Made by a program: the position numbers and the translations under genes. From Polynucleobacter sp. (GTDB taxonomy: Bacteria > Pseudomonadota > Gammaproteobacteria > Burkholderiales > Burkholderiaceae), in the NCBI GenBank assembly GCA_016462905.1, contig JAEMSI010000014.1, forward strand, positions 1-42,324: a DNA stretch of 42,324 nucleotides, given 5' to 3'. Shown here in pieces: positions 10,301 to 17,498 of the stretch (position 1 is the first letter of the stretch; each line of letters begins with the position of its first letter). The notes beneath the pieces were generated by a model, which saw nothing but the letters and a program-made list of their open reading frames with translations, was not told where the DNA came from and made no database searches.

Positions 10301-10866
10301 CCAATATGATTCAAGTCGACGATTTTGTGGTGAACTGGAGGCCTGATTTTGAGGTAGAAGAAAGCCAATTTTTTTCTGCCAGTGAGCGCTATTATCTTGA
10401 GGAAGGGAAATACCTGCACCGTATTTTGCAAGAATATGCCCCATGCGATTCTTCAGCAATATTAACGGGATCCGAAGCATTACCCTCCGTCGAGGGTGTT
10501 ATGAATTGGCTGGGGGTTGGCTCAAAACAAGCCGCTTTGGTCTTACAACGTGCGCATTCGATTTTAGATGCGCCGGATTTAAGCAGTTACTTTGACCCCC
10601 AGTTTTTTCTGAAGGCTTGGAATGAGTTGGATTTGATTGCAGATGATGAGCGCTCAATGCGAATCGATCGATTGGTCGAATTTACAGATCGCTTAGTGAT
10701 TTTGGACTATAAATTAACGATTCCAAGTCAGGATGACCCGAAATTTGCAAGCTATCGGGAGCAACTGCTTCGTTATCAATTGACATTAGCTCAGATTCGA
10801 CCCGATAAGCCCATTGAGGCTTGGTTAATTGATGCCATGGGCCAGCGTCAACAGCTTGTTCCTTAA
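7324..10866 (+). CDS. addA: AddA-like UvrD/REP helicase-nuclease
   Basis: This is an SF1A helicase with a C-terminal RecB-type nuclease, the motor of an AddAB-like double-strand-break repair enzyme. Motifs in order are Walker A ACAGSGKT (16-23), Ia LTFTRKAAQEMR, IDTFHGWFGRLL, Walker B LIDEFQDTNPLQW (about 413), motif III VGDPKQSIYRFRRAD, motif V TIHGAKGLEAPFVIVLD (about 849), and motif VI LLYVALTRAKQG (about 920). The nuclease signature is RIDRLVE followed by VILDYKLT (about 1113-1131). A very acidic linker (about 805-835) precedes motif V. The GTG at 7324 overlaps the upstream TGA and has an AAAGGGGAT SD at proper distance. A TTG at 7306 in the same frame is less likely. At about 1180 residues it fits the family. 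Translational coupling with addB is clear. Confidence 0.93.
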   Translation: MSEIACSPKHSVVVSACAGSGKTWLLVARLVRLLLADVKPHEILALTFTRKAAQEMRTRLYELLKAWSTMDDAHLLKELSARGMNNTEAQAQLDSARALFEKLLANPRSVVIDTFHGWFGRLLSAAPISLHIQHGFSLREDAKRLQAECLEEWWGKLPESIQVYYEVILDQLGAYSSNEFLLGSNSLLKQKGAWFFFLEDCKRKGTTPLQVLEKRLSLLSIHNPIAVLLQAPNAIHDLQFMRLAQFSGGPKDQKLLEDLDPALLYLESLDRPVADDDLFVCDRLQDVFLIKSDPPKSRDVNDAVTKTVGQFLNSSENTQAISVEDFILFKQTWANACLDYVAWKTERKAFELNRAWFAMSDAMMAEIKRVKTLKRVRDFDDLEMGVAEMMADSSVAAYLQARLDARYKHILIDEFQDTNPLQWQILKTWLEAYGEDSSRPTVFIVGDPKQSIYRFRRADPRLFKTAELFLQTHFAAHKETKKDTRRNSAEIIDSLNRIFQSSGVPSDYDYVEQGTLVQAPPLPPPLSSLETSAEWAHGEFYRLPLIERNESDLAPRQGNALEQPLVDSEQTISIQQRLLEGKAVAELIQYLIQTRWVIDEKQEGGWRKPVPGDFLLLVKRRHYLPQYEQALREAHLQFDSPRLGGLLNTLEVDDLIALLTVLMTPTQNLALAQVLRSPLFSFNETQMQKLAELVQSNLGYRSWWDVLIDPIQTQADEAFLSAARHLIRWAKQAHHLPVHDLLDLIYYEGDMRARYAAAAQELDRHQVLANLNAFLKLALDLDGGRYPSLSRFVRHLNQMKRGDDDETPNEGSADFDDEEFQEDEFDGELNYGAEETAAERAKRVRLLTIHGAKGLEAPFVIVLDANHTKPKPFGRGVLLDWEPDQIHPQHISMFTKITLTQSCIDLRDRETEIAEKENWNLLYVALTRAKQGVWISGVKNTSSKKDGLDENSWYSSILNGDTPEWDTSLLSFSKTEAMQVVDLNQSKINKANTNMIQVDDFVVNWRPDFEVEESQFFSASERYYLEEGKYLHRILQEYAPCDSSAILTGSEALPSVEGVMNWLGVGSKQAALVLQRAHSILDAPDLSSYFDPQFFLKAWNELDLIADDERSMRIDRLVEFTDRLVILDYKLTIPSQDDPKFASYREQLLRYQLTLAQIRPDKPIEAWLIDAMGQRQQLVP

Positions 10867-11000
10867 AACCCGATCTATCTGATGATGAACTATCTTATGA
10901 TGAGAGGTGATTTAGTAGAGGTGGTTTAGTAACATTGATTCATAATTGGGTATGCTTGGTTTGACCCCCATTTTTTTCTCTTTTTTTAAGGTAGATTGCG

Positions 11001-11666
11001 ATGACATTGAACACTCGAATTATTTTAGGGTTTGCATTTTCGATTTTGATGGTTGCTTGCAGTACTGCACCCAAAATGATGTCTGATCCCATGCCGCAAT
11101 CGGGTTTTTTACCGAATTACAAATTATTGCACCAAGTTTCTAACCCCGCCCCTGATACCAAAATGTGGCGTTATCGTAAAGAAGGTCTTAGTGCCTCGAG
11201 TTACAAAGGGATCATTATTGACCCCGTTTATTTAAATCAATCGCAAACTAAAGAAATTAGTGCGGATGCTTTGGCTCAAACCAAAGCTACTTTGCAAAAC
11301 GCGATCGTTGAAGCTGTGCAAAAACGCGGCGGCCTTCAGATCGTGACCCAAGCTGGCCCTGGCGTAGCGAGAGTGTCGGTGGCGATTACGGGTGCCGAAG
11401 TTTCGGCGGATCCGATTCAGCCTTGGAATTTCACACCAATTGGTTTAGCTGCGCAAGCCGCATCGCATGCGGGTGGAATTAACTCAAAAACACCTGCTTT
11501 AGTGGTAGAAAATAAAATTACCGATAGCCAGTCGAATGAATTTATTGGTGGTGGGGTAGTCGTGGTTCAAGGCGAATCATTTAGAACGGGTTCAGGCTCG
11601 GTCGACGCTTTCCAAGGGATGGCGAAAAAAGCGGTGCAAGCTGGAATGTCGGCTTCTGGGCATTAA
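11001..11666 (+). CDS. DUF3313-like lipoprotein
   Basis: This is a predicted lipoprotein of 221 residues. A hydrophobic signal segment ends in the lipobox LMVAC with the lipidated cysteine at position 20. Residue 21 is Ser rather than Asp, so outer-membrane sorting is expected. The mature part has the pattern of the uncharacterised DUF3313 family: a LLHQV...MWRYRK segment, then YKGIIIDPVYL, a long helix of ALAQTKATLQNAIVEAVQ type, and a glycine-rich strand region (IGGGVVVVQG). The family's function is unknown. The ATG follows a weak SD (AAGGT). A 134-base gap separates it from addA, so it is probably its own unit. It ends 15 bases from the SRP RNA gene, which is convergent. The family call is from pattern memory, not a search. 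Confidence 0.7.
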   Translation: MTLNTRIILGFAFSILMVACSTAPKMMSDPMPQSGFLPNYKLLHQVSNPAPDTKMWRYRKEGLSASSYKGIIIDPVYLNQSQTKEISADALAQTKATLQNAIVEAVQKRGGLQIVTQAGPGVARVSVAITGAEVSADPIQPWNFTPIGLAAQAASHAGGINSKTPALVVENKITDSQSNEFIGGGVVVVQGESFRTGSGSVDAFQGMAKKAVQAGMSASGH

Positions 11667-11681
11667 TCAGGAAAAAGAAGA

Positions 11682-11778
11682 GGACGAGCCAAACCCTCGG
11701 CACTGACAGTATTTGGGTTTGGCTGCTTCGTTCCCGACCTGACCAGGTTGCCAAGCCGCCATGCGAGGAGGCCCGTCC
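11682..11778 (-). ncRNA. ffs: Signal recognition particle 4.5S RNA
   Basis: The minus strand carries the conserved SRP domain IV core: CCTGGTCAGGTCGGGAACGA followed by AGCAGCCA. The ends pair as GGACGGGCC (11770-11778) with GGCTCGTCC (11682-11690), giving a 97-base closed hairpin of the small bacterial SRP RNA type. The RNA binds Ffh and targets membrane proteins to FtsY and the translocon. A T-rich tract (TCTTCTTTTTCC) just after the 3' end should terminate transcription. It lies divergent from dnaX and convergent with the lipoprotein gene. Its placement beside dnaX is common in proteobacteria. Confidence 0.96.
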
Positions 11779-11784
11779 ATACTT

Positions 11785-11790
11785 ATTGTA
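11785..11790 (-). promoter_or_regulatory. -10 element of the SRP RNA promoter
   Basis: On the minus strand TACAAT ends six bases before the first base of the paired SRP RNA end, the expected distance to a start site. The -35 region would fall within the first codons of dnaX on the other strand; no good consensus -35 is visible. Confidence 0.55.
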
Positions 11791-11810
11791 GCCCTTGCTA
11801 GAATGTCGAG

Positions 11811-13520
11811 ATGACAGCTTTAGCATTAGCCCGAAAATGGCGCCCTAAAACCTTTACAGAATTACTCGGTCAAGACCATGTGGTAAAGGCGTTGACGCAC
11901 GCTTTAGATCAGGGGCGCTTGCATCATGCTTGGCTCTTTACTGGTACGCGCGGTGTCGGTAAAACGACGATTGCACGCATTATGGCTAAAGCACTCAATT
12001 GCACTGGCGTCGATGGTAAGGGCGGCATGACATCGCAGCCTTGTGGCCAGTGTCCTGCCTGTACTGAAATTGATGCAGGCCGATTTGTTGACTATATCGA
12101 GATGGATGGCGCAAGTAATCGCGGTATTGACGATATGGTCTCTTTGTTAGAAAAAGCCGCCTACGCCCCGAGCAGCGCACGCTTTAAGGTCTACATGATC
12201 GACGAGGTGCATATGCTGACCTCGCAGGCGTTTAATGCGATGTTAAAAACTTTGGAAGAACCTCCAGAGCACGTCAAATTTATTTTGGCAACTACAGATC
12301 CGCAAAAAATTCCGGTGACGGTGCTGTCGCGTTGTTTGCAATTTAATTTAAAGCAAATGCCGGTGCCATTGATTGTTGAACATTTAGAAACTATTTTGCA
12401 GTCTGAGCAAGTCAAATCCGAAAGTAATGCATTGCGCGTGATTGCCAAGGCAGCACAAGGCTCGATGCGTGACGCATTATCGTTGACCGATCAAGCGATT
12501 GCGTATTCAGCCGGACCCGTGACGGAAGCGGCGGTGCGTTCGATGTTAGGAACAATTGATGATGCTTATTTAGTGCGAATTCTCGATGCTTTAAGCGCAC
12601 AAGAGGGCAGTACCTTATTTGCGATTGCCGAAGAGATGGGTTTGCGTAGTATGTCGTTCTCTTTAGCCCTGCAAGATTTAGCCAGTCTGTTACAAAAAAT
12701 TGCCTCTGCGCAAATTGTTCCTGAATCGGTTTTAAACGATTGGCCCGAGGCAAGCGAGATTCGCCGTTTGGTAAACGTGTTTAGCAAAGAGGAAGTGCAG
12801 TTGTTTTATCAAATTGCGATCACTAGTCGTGCCGATTTATCTTTAGCGCCCGATGAGCAAACGGGTTTTACGATGGCACTTCTACGGATGTTGGCGTTTA
12901 AACCGGGCGGCGGCGGAAATACTAGTGGAAATAGCAGAAGTGCTGGCAGTGGCAATGCGGGCGACGGTAATAAAAGCACCAATTCTATAAATACCCTAGC
13001 CAATAAGCCAGCGAGCATTCCAAGCGCCAATCAAGGTGTTGCTGCCATGCCCTCCAGTCCTGTGGCTAAGGCGAGTTTGGCAACTGCTTCGAAGGTAGAG
13101 TCTGAGATTAGTAAACCGCCTACTCAGGCTATTCCTGTAGGACAACCCAATTGGTTCGACTTGATGCGCTCTCTGCCGATTCGGGGTTTGACCCAACAGT
13201 TGGCTCATCAAACCGAATTACACGAATGGCTTGATAGCGACAAAGGAATTTTGGTGTCCATTACGACGGCAATGCCTCAATTAGCTAGCGAGGAAAGCCT
13301 AAAGCGATTAGGGGAGGCGCTGGAAAAGCATTTTTCCAAACCACTTCGTATTCAATTGGTGGATGGCAAGGCAAAAACCACTGTTGCCAAAATTGACGCG
13401 GAAATTTATCAAGAAAAACGCCTCAGCGCTGAAGAAATGATCGCTGCCGACCCTTTTGTTCAGGAACTAGAGCGGGAATTTGGGGCTAAAGTAGTCAGTG
13501 GCTCGGTTCGACCACTATAG
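11811..13520 (+). CDS. dnaX: DNA polymerase III tau/gamma subunit
   Basis: This is the clamp-loader ATPase of the replicase; tau also ties polymerase cores to the DnaB helicase. The 569-residue protein starts MTALALARKWRPKTFTELLG. It shows Walker A GTRGVGKTT (45-53), the zinc module cysteines C64, C78, C81 and C84, Walker B MIDEVHMLT, and the sensor/arginine-finger region TTDPQKIPVTVLSRC. A Gly/Ser/Asn-rich linker (about 365-395) leads to a C-terminal tau domain beginning near WFDLMRSLPIRGL. No A-AAA-AAG slippery site was noticed, so a shorter gamma form is not evident. The ATG at 11811 lacks a clear SD and lies 32 bases from the divergent SRP RNA start. It begins a plus-strand run that continues to rlmD. 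Confidence 0.97.
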   Translation: MTALALARKWRPKTFTELLGQDHVVKALTHALDQGRLHHAWLFTGTRGVGKTTIARIMAKALNCTGVDGKGGMTSQPCGQCPACTEIDAGRFVDYIEMDGASNRGIDDMVSLLEKAAYAPSSARFKVYMIDEVHMLTSQAFNAMLKTLEEPPEHVKFILATTDPQKIPVTVLSRCLQFNLKQMPVPLIVEHLETILQSEQVKSESNALRVIAKAAQGSMRDALSLTDQAIAYSAGPVTEAAVRSMLGTIDDAYLVRILDALSAQEGSTLFAIAEEMGLRSMSFSLALQDLASLLQKIASAQIVPESVLNDWPEASEIRRLVNVFSKEEVQLFYQIAITSRADLSLAPDEQTGFTMALLRMLAFKPGGGGNTSGNSRSAGSGNAGDGNKSTNSINTLANKPASIPSANQGVAAMPSSPVAKASLATASKVESEISKPPTQAIPVGQPNWFDLMRSLPIRGLTQQLAHQTELHEWLDSDKGILVSITTAMPQLASEESLKRLGEALEKHFSKPLRIQLVDGKAKTTVAKIDAEIYQEKRLSAEEMIAADPFVQELEREFGAKVVSGSVRPL

Positions 13521-13720
13521 GATTATTAAAGGGTTGATGAAAAGGATTTCCTAAGTCCTTGTAAACCAAATGTAATTTATAGCGTTTAAAGAACAAAGAC
13601 TAGAAAAAGCTAGAAAAAAGCCCAAACCAGTAGAAAAACACGAAAATAAACGTTTTAAGCCAAGCCTGCCCGTCAAGAGCGGTCTTGAAGATGAATACAG
13701 GCGAAAAGGGGATTTAAAGA

Positions 13721-14044
13721 ATGATGAAGGGTCAAATTGCGGGTTTAATGAAACAAGCTCAGCAAATGCAGGAAAAAATGAAGCGGGCTCAAGACGAGTT
13801 AAGTGCACTTCAAATTACCGGCCAAGCTGCGAATGGCTTAGTCAAAGTAACGATCACCGGTAAATACGAAGTCAAGCGCGTACAAATTGAGCCAGCCGCC
13901 ATGGATGACAAAGAGTTACTGGAAGACTTAATTGTGACTGCCCACCAAGATGCTTTTAAACAAGCTGAAGCCGCTAATCAACAACTTATGGCAGGTGCGA
14001 CAGCGGGTATGCCAATGCCACCCGGCTTTAAGTTGCCATTTTAG
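13721..14044 (+). CDS. ybaB: YbaB/EbfC nucleoid-associated protein
   Basis: This small dimeric DNA-binding protein has 107 residues. The N-terminal helix MMKGQIAGLMKQAQQMQEKM, the central TGKYEVKRVQI strand and the Met/Pro-rich end MPMPPGFKLPF are diagnostic of the family. It lies between dnaX and recR, its normal place. Two adjacent ATGs (13721, 13724) are possible, and an AAGGGGA sits upstream. The 200 bases after dnaX hold no gene I can support. An AAGGA/TCCTT inverted repeat there has no T-run. Confidence 0.96.
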   Translation: MMKGQIAGLMKQAQQMQEKMKRAQDELSALQITGQAANGLVKVTITGKYEVKRVQIEPAAMDDKELLEDLIVTAHQDAFKQAEAANQQLMAGATAGMPMPPGFKLPF

Positions 14045-14053
14045 GATTGAATC

Positions 14054-14695
14054 TTGTCGCGATCTAAGGCTAGCGCACACTTTACTCAAGAGCAAGATGC
14101 TTTAGGTCGCTTAATTGAGGCGCTTCGAGTCTTGCCCGGTGTGGGACCCAAATCGGCACAGCGTATGGCCTTCTATTTGTTGCAACATGATCGCAATGGC
14201 GCAGCAGTGCTTGCCCAAGCTTTGGGTGAGGCAGCTGAATTAGTGGGGCACTGCCAACGTTGCAATACCTTTTCGGAAACCCAAATTTGCAACACTTGCT
14301 CCGATGGCCGACGCGATCCGAGCTTGCTTTGCGTAGTGGAAACCCCTGCAGATCAAGTGATGGTTGAGCAAACTTTAAGTTTTAAGGGGCAGTACTTTGT
14401 CTTGATGGGCAGAATTTCTCCGCTCGATGGTATGGGGCCGAAAGAGATTCATTTCGATCGTTTGCTGAATCGAATTGAAAGTCCTGAATTGGGTGGACCG
14501 GTTCGAGAAGTCGTTTTAGCAACGAATTTCACGAGTGAGGGTGAGGCCACCGCTCATTACATTGGCGAGATTCTGAAAATCAAGGGAATTAAGGCTAGTC
14601 GAATTGCTCGCGGCATCCCTGTCGGCGGGGAATTGGAGTATGTCGATGTAGGTACAATCGCTAGGGCAATGTTAGATAGGCGCACGTTGGGATAG
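14054..14695 (+). CDS. recR: Recombination protein RecR
   Basis: RecR works with RecF and RecO to load RecA on gapped DNA. The 213-residue protein has a helix-hairpin-helix ([16 protein letters not shown] from about residue 27), a four-cysteine zinc finger ([16 protein letters not shown]), a Toprim domain beginning [14 protein letters not shown], and the C-terminal [14 protein letters not shown] segment. The reading frame begins at a TTG (14054) nine bases after ybaB, with AGGA as SD. The N-terminus is about ten residues longer than many RecR proteins, and no internal ATG would give a better start. It ends only four bases before the efflux outer-membrane gene. Confidence 0.97.
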   Translation: MSRSKASAHFTQEQDALGRLIEALRVLPGVGPKSAQRMAFYLLQHDRNGAAVLAQALGEAAELVGHCQRCNTFSETQICNTCSDGRRDPSLLCVVETPADQVMVEQTLSFKGQYFVLMGRISPLDGMGPKEIHFDRLLNRIESPELGGPVREVVLATNFTSEGEATAHYIGEILKIKGIKASRIARGIPVGGELEYVDVGTIARAMLDRRTLG

Positions 14696-14699
14696 TTCT

Positions 14700-16190
14700 A
14701 TGAGATTCATTAAGCTAAATTCCACCTCACATTGGCTTGCAATTGTCTTGACATCCTTGGTTGTTTGTGAAATGGCGGGTGCTCAACCAAGCCCTCCTGC
14801 TGAGGTGCGTGTTGAGACCGCAAAAGATGTTTTAATTCCAACCGATCCCAAAGCAAGCAGTTCAAAAAATCGGCTGGATATTCCAGCCAGCTTAAATGCG
14901 CCTGCGTTTGATACGCCGCCCGCGCCCAATCAAAAAGCCGTCTCCTCATCTGAGCGGTATCATAAAGTTCGTTGGGACTTAAGAGCCTTATGGAATGAGT
15001 TGCGAAGTAATAATCCCCAACTGGTGGCGGCGCGTGAATCCTATTTATCGGCGAAAGCCACGGTGCCGCAAATTGCTGCGCCTGCCAATCCTCAAGTGGG
15101 TTTAATTTGGTCGGGTATGCCCCCAGGGGCGCCGTTTGCTTTGGGTACAGCCGGCAAACTGAATCCAGCAGACACGAGTTATAGCGGTTACTCCTTTAGT
15201 CAACCCTTTCTCTTTCCAGGTAAAAAAAGTTTGGCATCGGAGATTGCCGATACGTCTGCAGAAGCATTGCGATCGCAAAACGAAAATTTGTATTTGCAAT
15301 TAGGATCGCAACTGGCTGGTTTGTATTACGCGACCTTAGCTGCTCAAAAACAATTAACGATTTTGAGCGAGAATGTGGTGCGAACCGAATTAATCAAAAA
15401 TATTGCGAAAGCACGTTACGCAAATAATGCTGCAGCTTATGTGGAGTTCTTAAATGCACAGGTGGCGCAAAGTGCCGCTGAAGCCGATCGTTTTAACTTA
15501 GAAAAACAATTAGCAGTAGCAATAAAAAATATCAATACTCTGATTGGTAGAGATCCACGTGAGAAATTAATTTTAGAAGGTGATGTGGGCTCGGCCGTTC
15601 GTAAAGTGCCCACCTTAATTGAGTTAGAGACGTATGCCGAAGGCGCTCACCCATTACTTACTAGTACTGCTTTACAAGTCGAGGCTGCCAAGAAAGGTCT
15701 CAGTTTGGCAAATAAAGCCTATTTGCCTGATTTTCAAGTGGTGGCAACCTCGTATACGCCTCGCGGTCCTATGACCAGTAATAACGGGGCGTCTTACTAC
15801 CAGTTTGAATTTGATATTGTGATTCCACTTTATTTTTTCACTAAGGAAAAATATGGGGTAGTGCAAGCAGCCCGTAATCAGGCTGCTGCCGAAGCCACCA
15901 ATATTGCCAATCGGCAACAAATTATCTTAGGCGTTGGTGCTGCTTACGCCGCCTATGAACAAGCCAAGAAGCAAGCTGAGTTTTTGCGTGAAAGGCAAGT
16001 ACCTCAGGCTGAGGCGGCTTATAAAGTAGCCTTAACGCAGTACGCTACCAATGGAGTTGGTTTCAATAATCTCTTAACTGCACAAACCCAATTTCGCGCT
16101 TTAGAAATTCAACTAGCGATTGCCGAAAGCGTTTTATTGCAAACCCAGGCGGCATTATTTGCCTCTTCTGGTAAAGACCCAATTGAATAA
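14700..16190 (+). CDS. TolC-family outer-membrane efflux protein
   Basis: This is the outer-membrane channel of the tripartite efflux system formed with the next two genes. The 496-residue protein has an N-terminal signal peptide (hydrophobic segment about 12-27, cleavage probably after AGA). A proline-rich spacer follows, then two outer-membrane-efflux repeats rich in Ala and Gln. The repeats contain coiled-coil helices such as NAQVAQSAAEADRFNLEKQL and LTAQTQFRALEIQLAIAES. The gap after recR is four bases, so it is co-transcribed with recR. A metal-efflux role (CusC/CzcC type) follows from the neighbours, not from this protein alone. Confidence 0.9.
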   Translation: MRFIKLNSTSHWLAIVLTSLVVCEMAGAQPSPPAEVRVETAKDVLIPTDPKASSSKNRLDIPASLNAPAFDTPPAPNQKAVSSSERYHKVRWDLRALWNELRSNNPQLVAARESYLSAKATVPQIAAPANPQVGLIWSGMPPGAPFALGTAGKLNPADTSYSGYSFSQPFLFPGKKSLASEIADTSAEALRSQNENLYLQLGSQLAGLYYATLAAQKQLTILSENVVRTELIKNIAKARYANNAAAYVEFLNAQVAQSAAEADRFNLEKQLAVAIKNINTLIGRDPREKLILEGDVGSAVRKVPTLIELETYAEGAHPLLTSTALQVEAAKKGLSLANKAYLPDFQVVATSYTPRGPMTSNNGASYYQFEFDIVIPLYFFTKEKYGVVQAARNQAAAEATNIANRQQIILGVGAAYAAYEQAKKQAEFLRERQVPQAEAAYKVALTQYATNGVGFNNLLTAQTQFRALEIQLAIAESVLLQTQAALFASSGKDPIE

Positions 16191-16258
16191 GCCGTAATGA
16201 TGCTCAAGCCCATTCCATTTTTCACTTCGTTTAGCATAGAGCTATCTAAGGAGCTGTT

Positions 16259-17497
16259 TTGAAGGATAAATTAAATGATCTTTATGAAAAGTTTGTTGCT
16301 GATTTAATACGGCATTTTCATTTAAAAAAGAATGCCGTTTTTAAGTTGTACTGGGACCTGTCTTTAGAGCAGCGCCACAAAGTACGCTTAGCAGCCTTTG
16401 CTTTTGCAATATTGGTGGCAGGAATCATTATTGGGCGGGTCACTATTGTTAATCGCGTTGTCAAAATAGAGAAGAGTGAGAAGGGTGTTAAGGTAGAAAA
16501 AACCGGTGCTATGAGCATCACCCTGCCCGGAATTAAACTGAATCCAGAAATTTATATTTTTCAGGAAGCCAAAATCAGTAATGTGCCTGTAGAAATTAAA
16601 GTTCCTGGGCGTTTGGCGTTCAATGCTGAAAAATCAAAAGTTTTGGCTGCTCGGGCCCCGGGTAGAGTAGAACGAATTTTTGCTTTTGAGGGCGCCACAG
16701 TCGACATGGGCTCGCCAGCGATTGAGTTGTATAGCCCAGAGTATTTATCCGCACAGCAAGAATTTTTGTTATCAGCGAAGACGGCAAGCATTTTGGCATC
16801 GAATAAATCAACCAATGATTTGCTAGCTGATGCCGTAATGACGCAGCAAGCCGCTGCCAATCGCATGCGAAATTTAGGCAGCTCCGATGCTGATATTGAG
16901 ATGCTGGAAAAAAGCGGCAAACCCCAAAATAGTTTGCTCATGCGTTCGCCGATTAAAGGAGTTGTGACAAAACGTGCGGTCGAGCCCGGTGCCATTATTA
17001 ATGCGGGCGATGTCTTATTAACCCTTTCCGATCCTAAAGCATTGTGGTTCTTAGGCAATGTATTCGAGCAAGATATTCGTTCGATTGCCAAGGGGCAAAC
17101 CCTCACTCTTAGAACAGAAGCGTATCCCGATAAGGAATTTATCGCCAAAGCAAATTACATTGCGCCAGCCATTGATCCAGTCACACGTGCCTTATTAATC
17201 CGCTGTGATGTTGAAAATTCTGAGGGCTTGTTAAGGTCTGATATGTACGTTTCAGCCAAGTTAAAAACAGGTAGTGCGGATGCCATTGTGGTGCCCCAGT
17301 CAGCCATTATTCGAGTCCGTGAGCAACGATTTTTAATTATTAAAGAAGGACAAGAAAGTTATCGACGTCTTGAGATCGGTGGCTATGATTTGGATGGCAA
17401 GCAGTTTGCGATTACAGTAGGCGTTAAAGCCGGAGCACAAATATTAATTGAAGGAGCTGTTTTGCTAAACGATCGTTTCGCTAGACAGGAGGATTGA
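16259..17497 (+). CDS. RND efflux periplasmic adaptor (CusB/CzcB type)
   Basis: This membrane-fusion protein joins the inner-membrane pump to the TolC-type channel. It has 412 residues. An unusual charged N-terminal stretch of about 40 residues precedes a single membrane segment (AAFAFAILVAGIIIG, about 44-58). A barrel-sandwich half-motif follows (VLAARAPGRVERIFAFEGATV), then a helical hairpin with SPEYLSAQQEFL as in CusB. The second half-motif is SPIKGVVTKRAVEPGAIINAGD, and beta-barrel and membrane-proximal domains complete it. The start is a TTG at 16259 with AAGGAG five to six bases upstream. It is followed by the pump one base later, so the two are coupled. Confidence 0.92.
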   Translation: MKDKLNDLYEKFVADLIRHFHLKKNAVFKLYWDLSLEQRHKVRLAAFAFAILVAGIIIGRVTIVNRVVKIEKSEKGVKVEKTGAMSITLPGIKLNPEIYIFQEAKISNVPVEIKVPGRLAFNAEKSKVLAARAPGRVERIFAFEGATVDMGSPAIELYSPEYLSAQQEFLLSAKTASILASNKSTNDLLADAVMTQQAAANRMRNLGSSDADIEMLEKSGKPQNSLLMRSPIKGVVTKRAVEPGAIINAGDVLLTLSDPKALWFLGNVFEQDIRSIAKGQTLTLRTEAYPDKEFIAKANYIAPAIDPVTRALLIRCDVENSEGLLRSDMYVSAKLKTGSADAIVVPQSAIIRVREQRFLIIKEGQESYRRLEIGGYDLDGKQFAITVGVKAGAQILIEGAVLLNDRFARQED

Positions 17498-17498
17498 T

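Noticed and set aside
12296-12312. A-rich tract in dnaX as a programmed frameshift site for gamma
   Set aside because: The codon phase (CAA AAA ATT) does not match the A-AAA-AAG slippery heptamer, and it lies too early in the gene.
13542-13560. AAGGA/TCCTT inverted repeat after dnaX
   Set aside because: The stem is only five bp with no T-run, so I do not call it a terminator.
13566-13860. Plus-strand Lys/Glu-rich frame running from the dnaX-ybaB gap into ybaB
   Set aside because: It looks protein-like (KEQRLEKARKKPKP) but has no ATG, GTG or TTG start after the preceding stop, and it overlaps ybaB in another frame.
16561-17148. Long minus-strand frame (195 codons) inside the adaptor gene
   Set aside because: It is fully antisense to a well-supported gene, with a Ser/Ala-rich composition typical of shadows.
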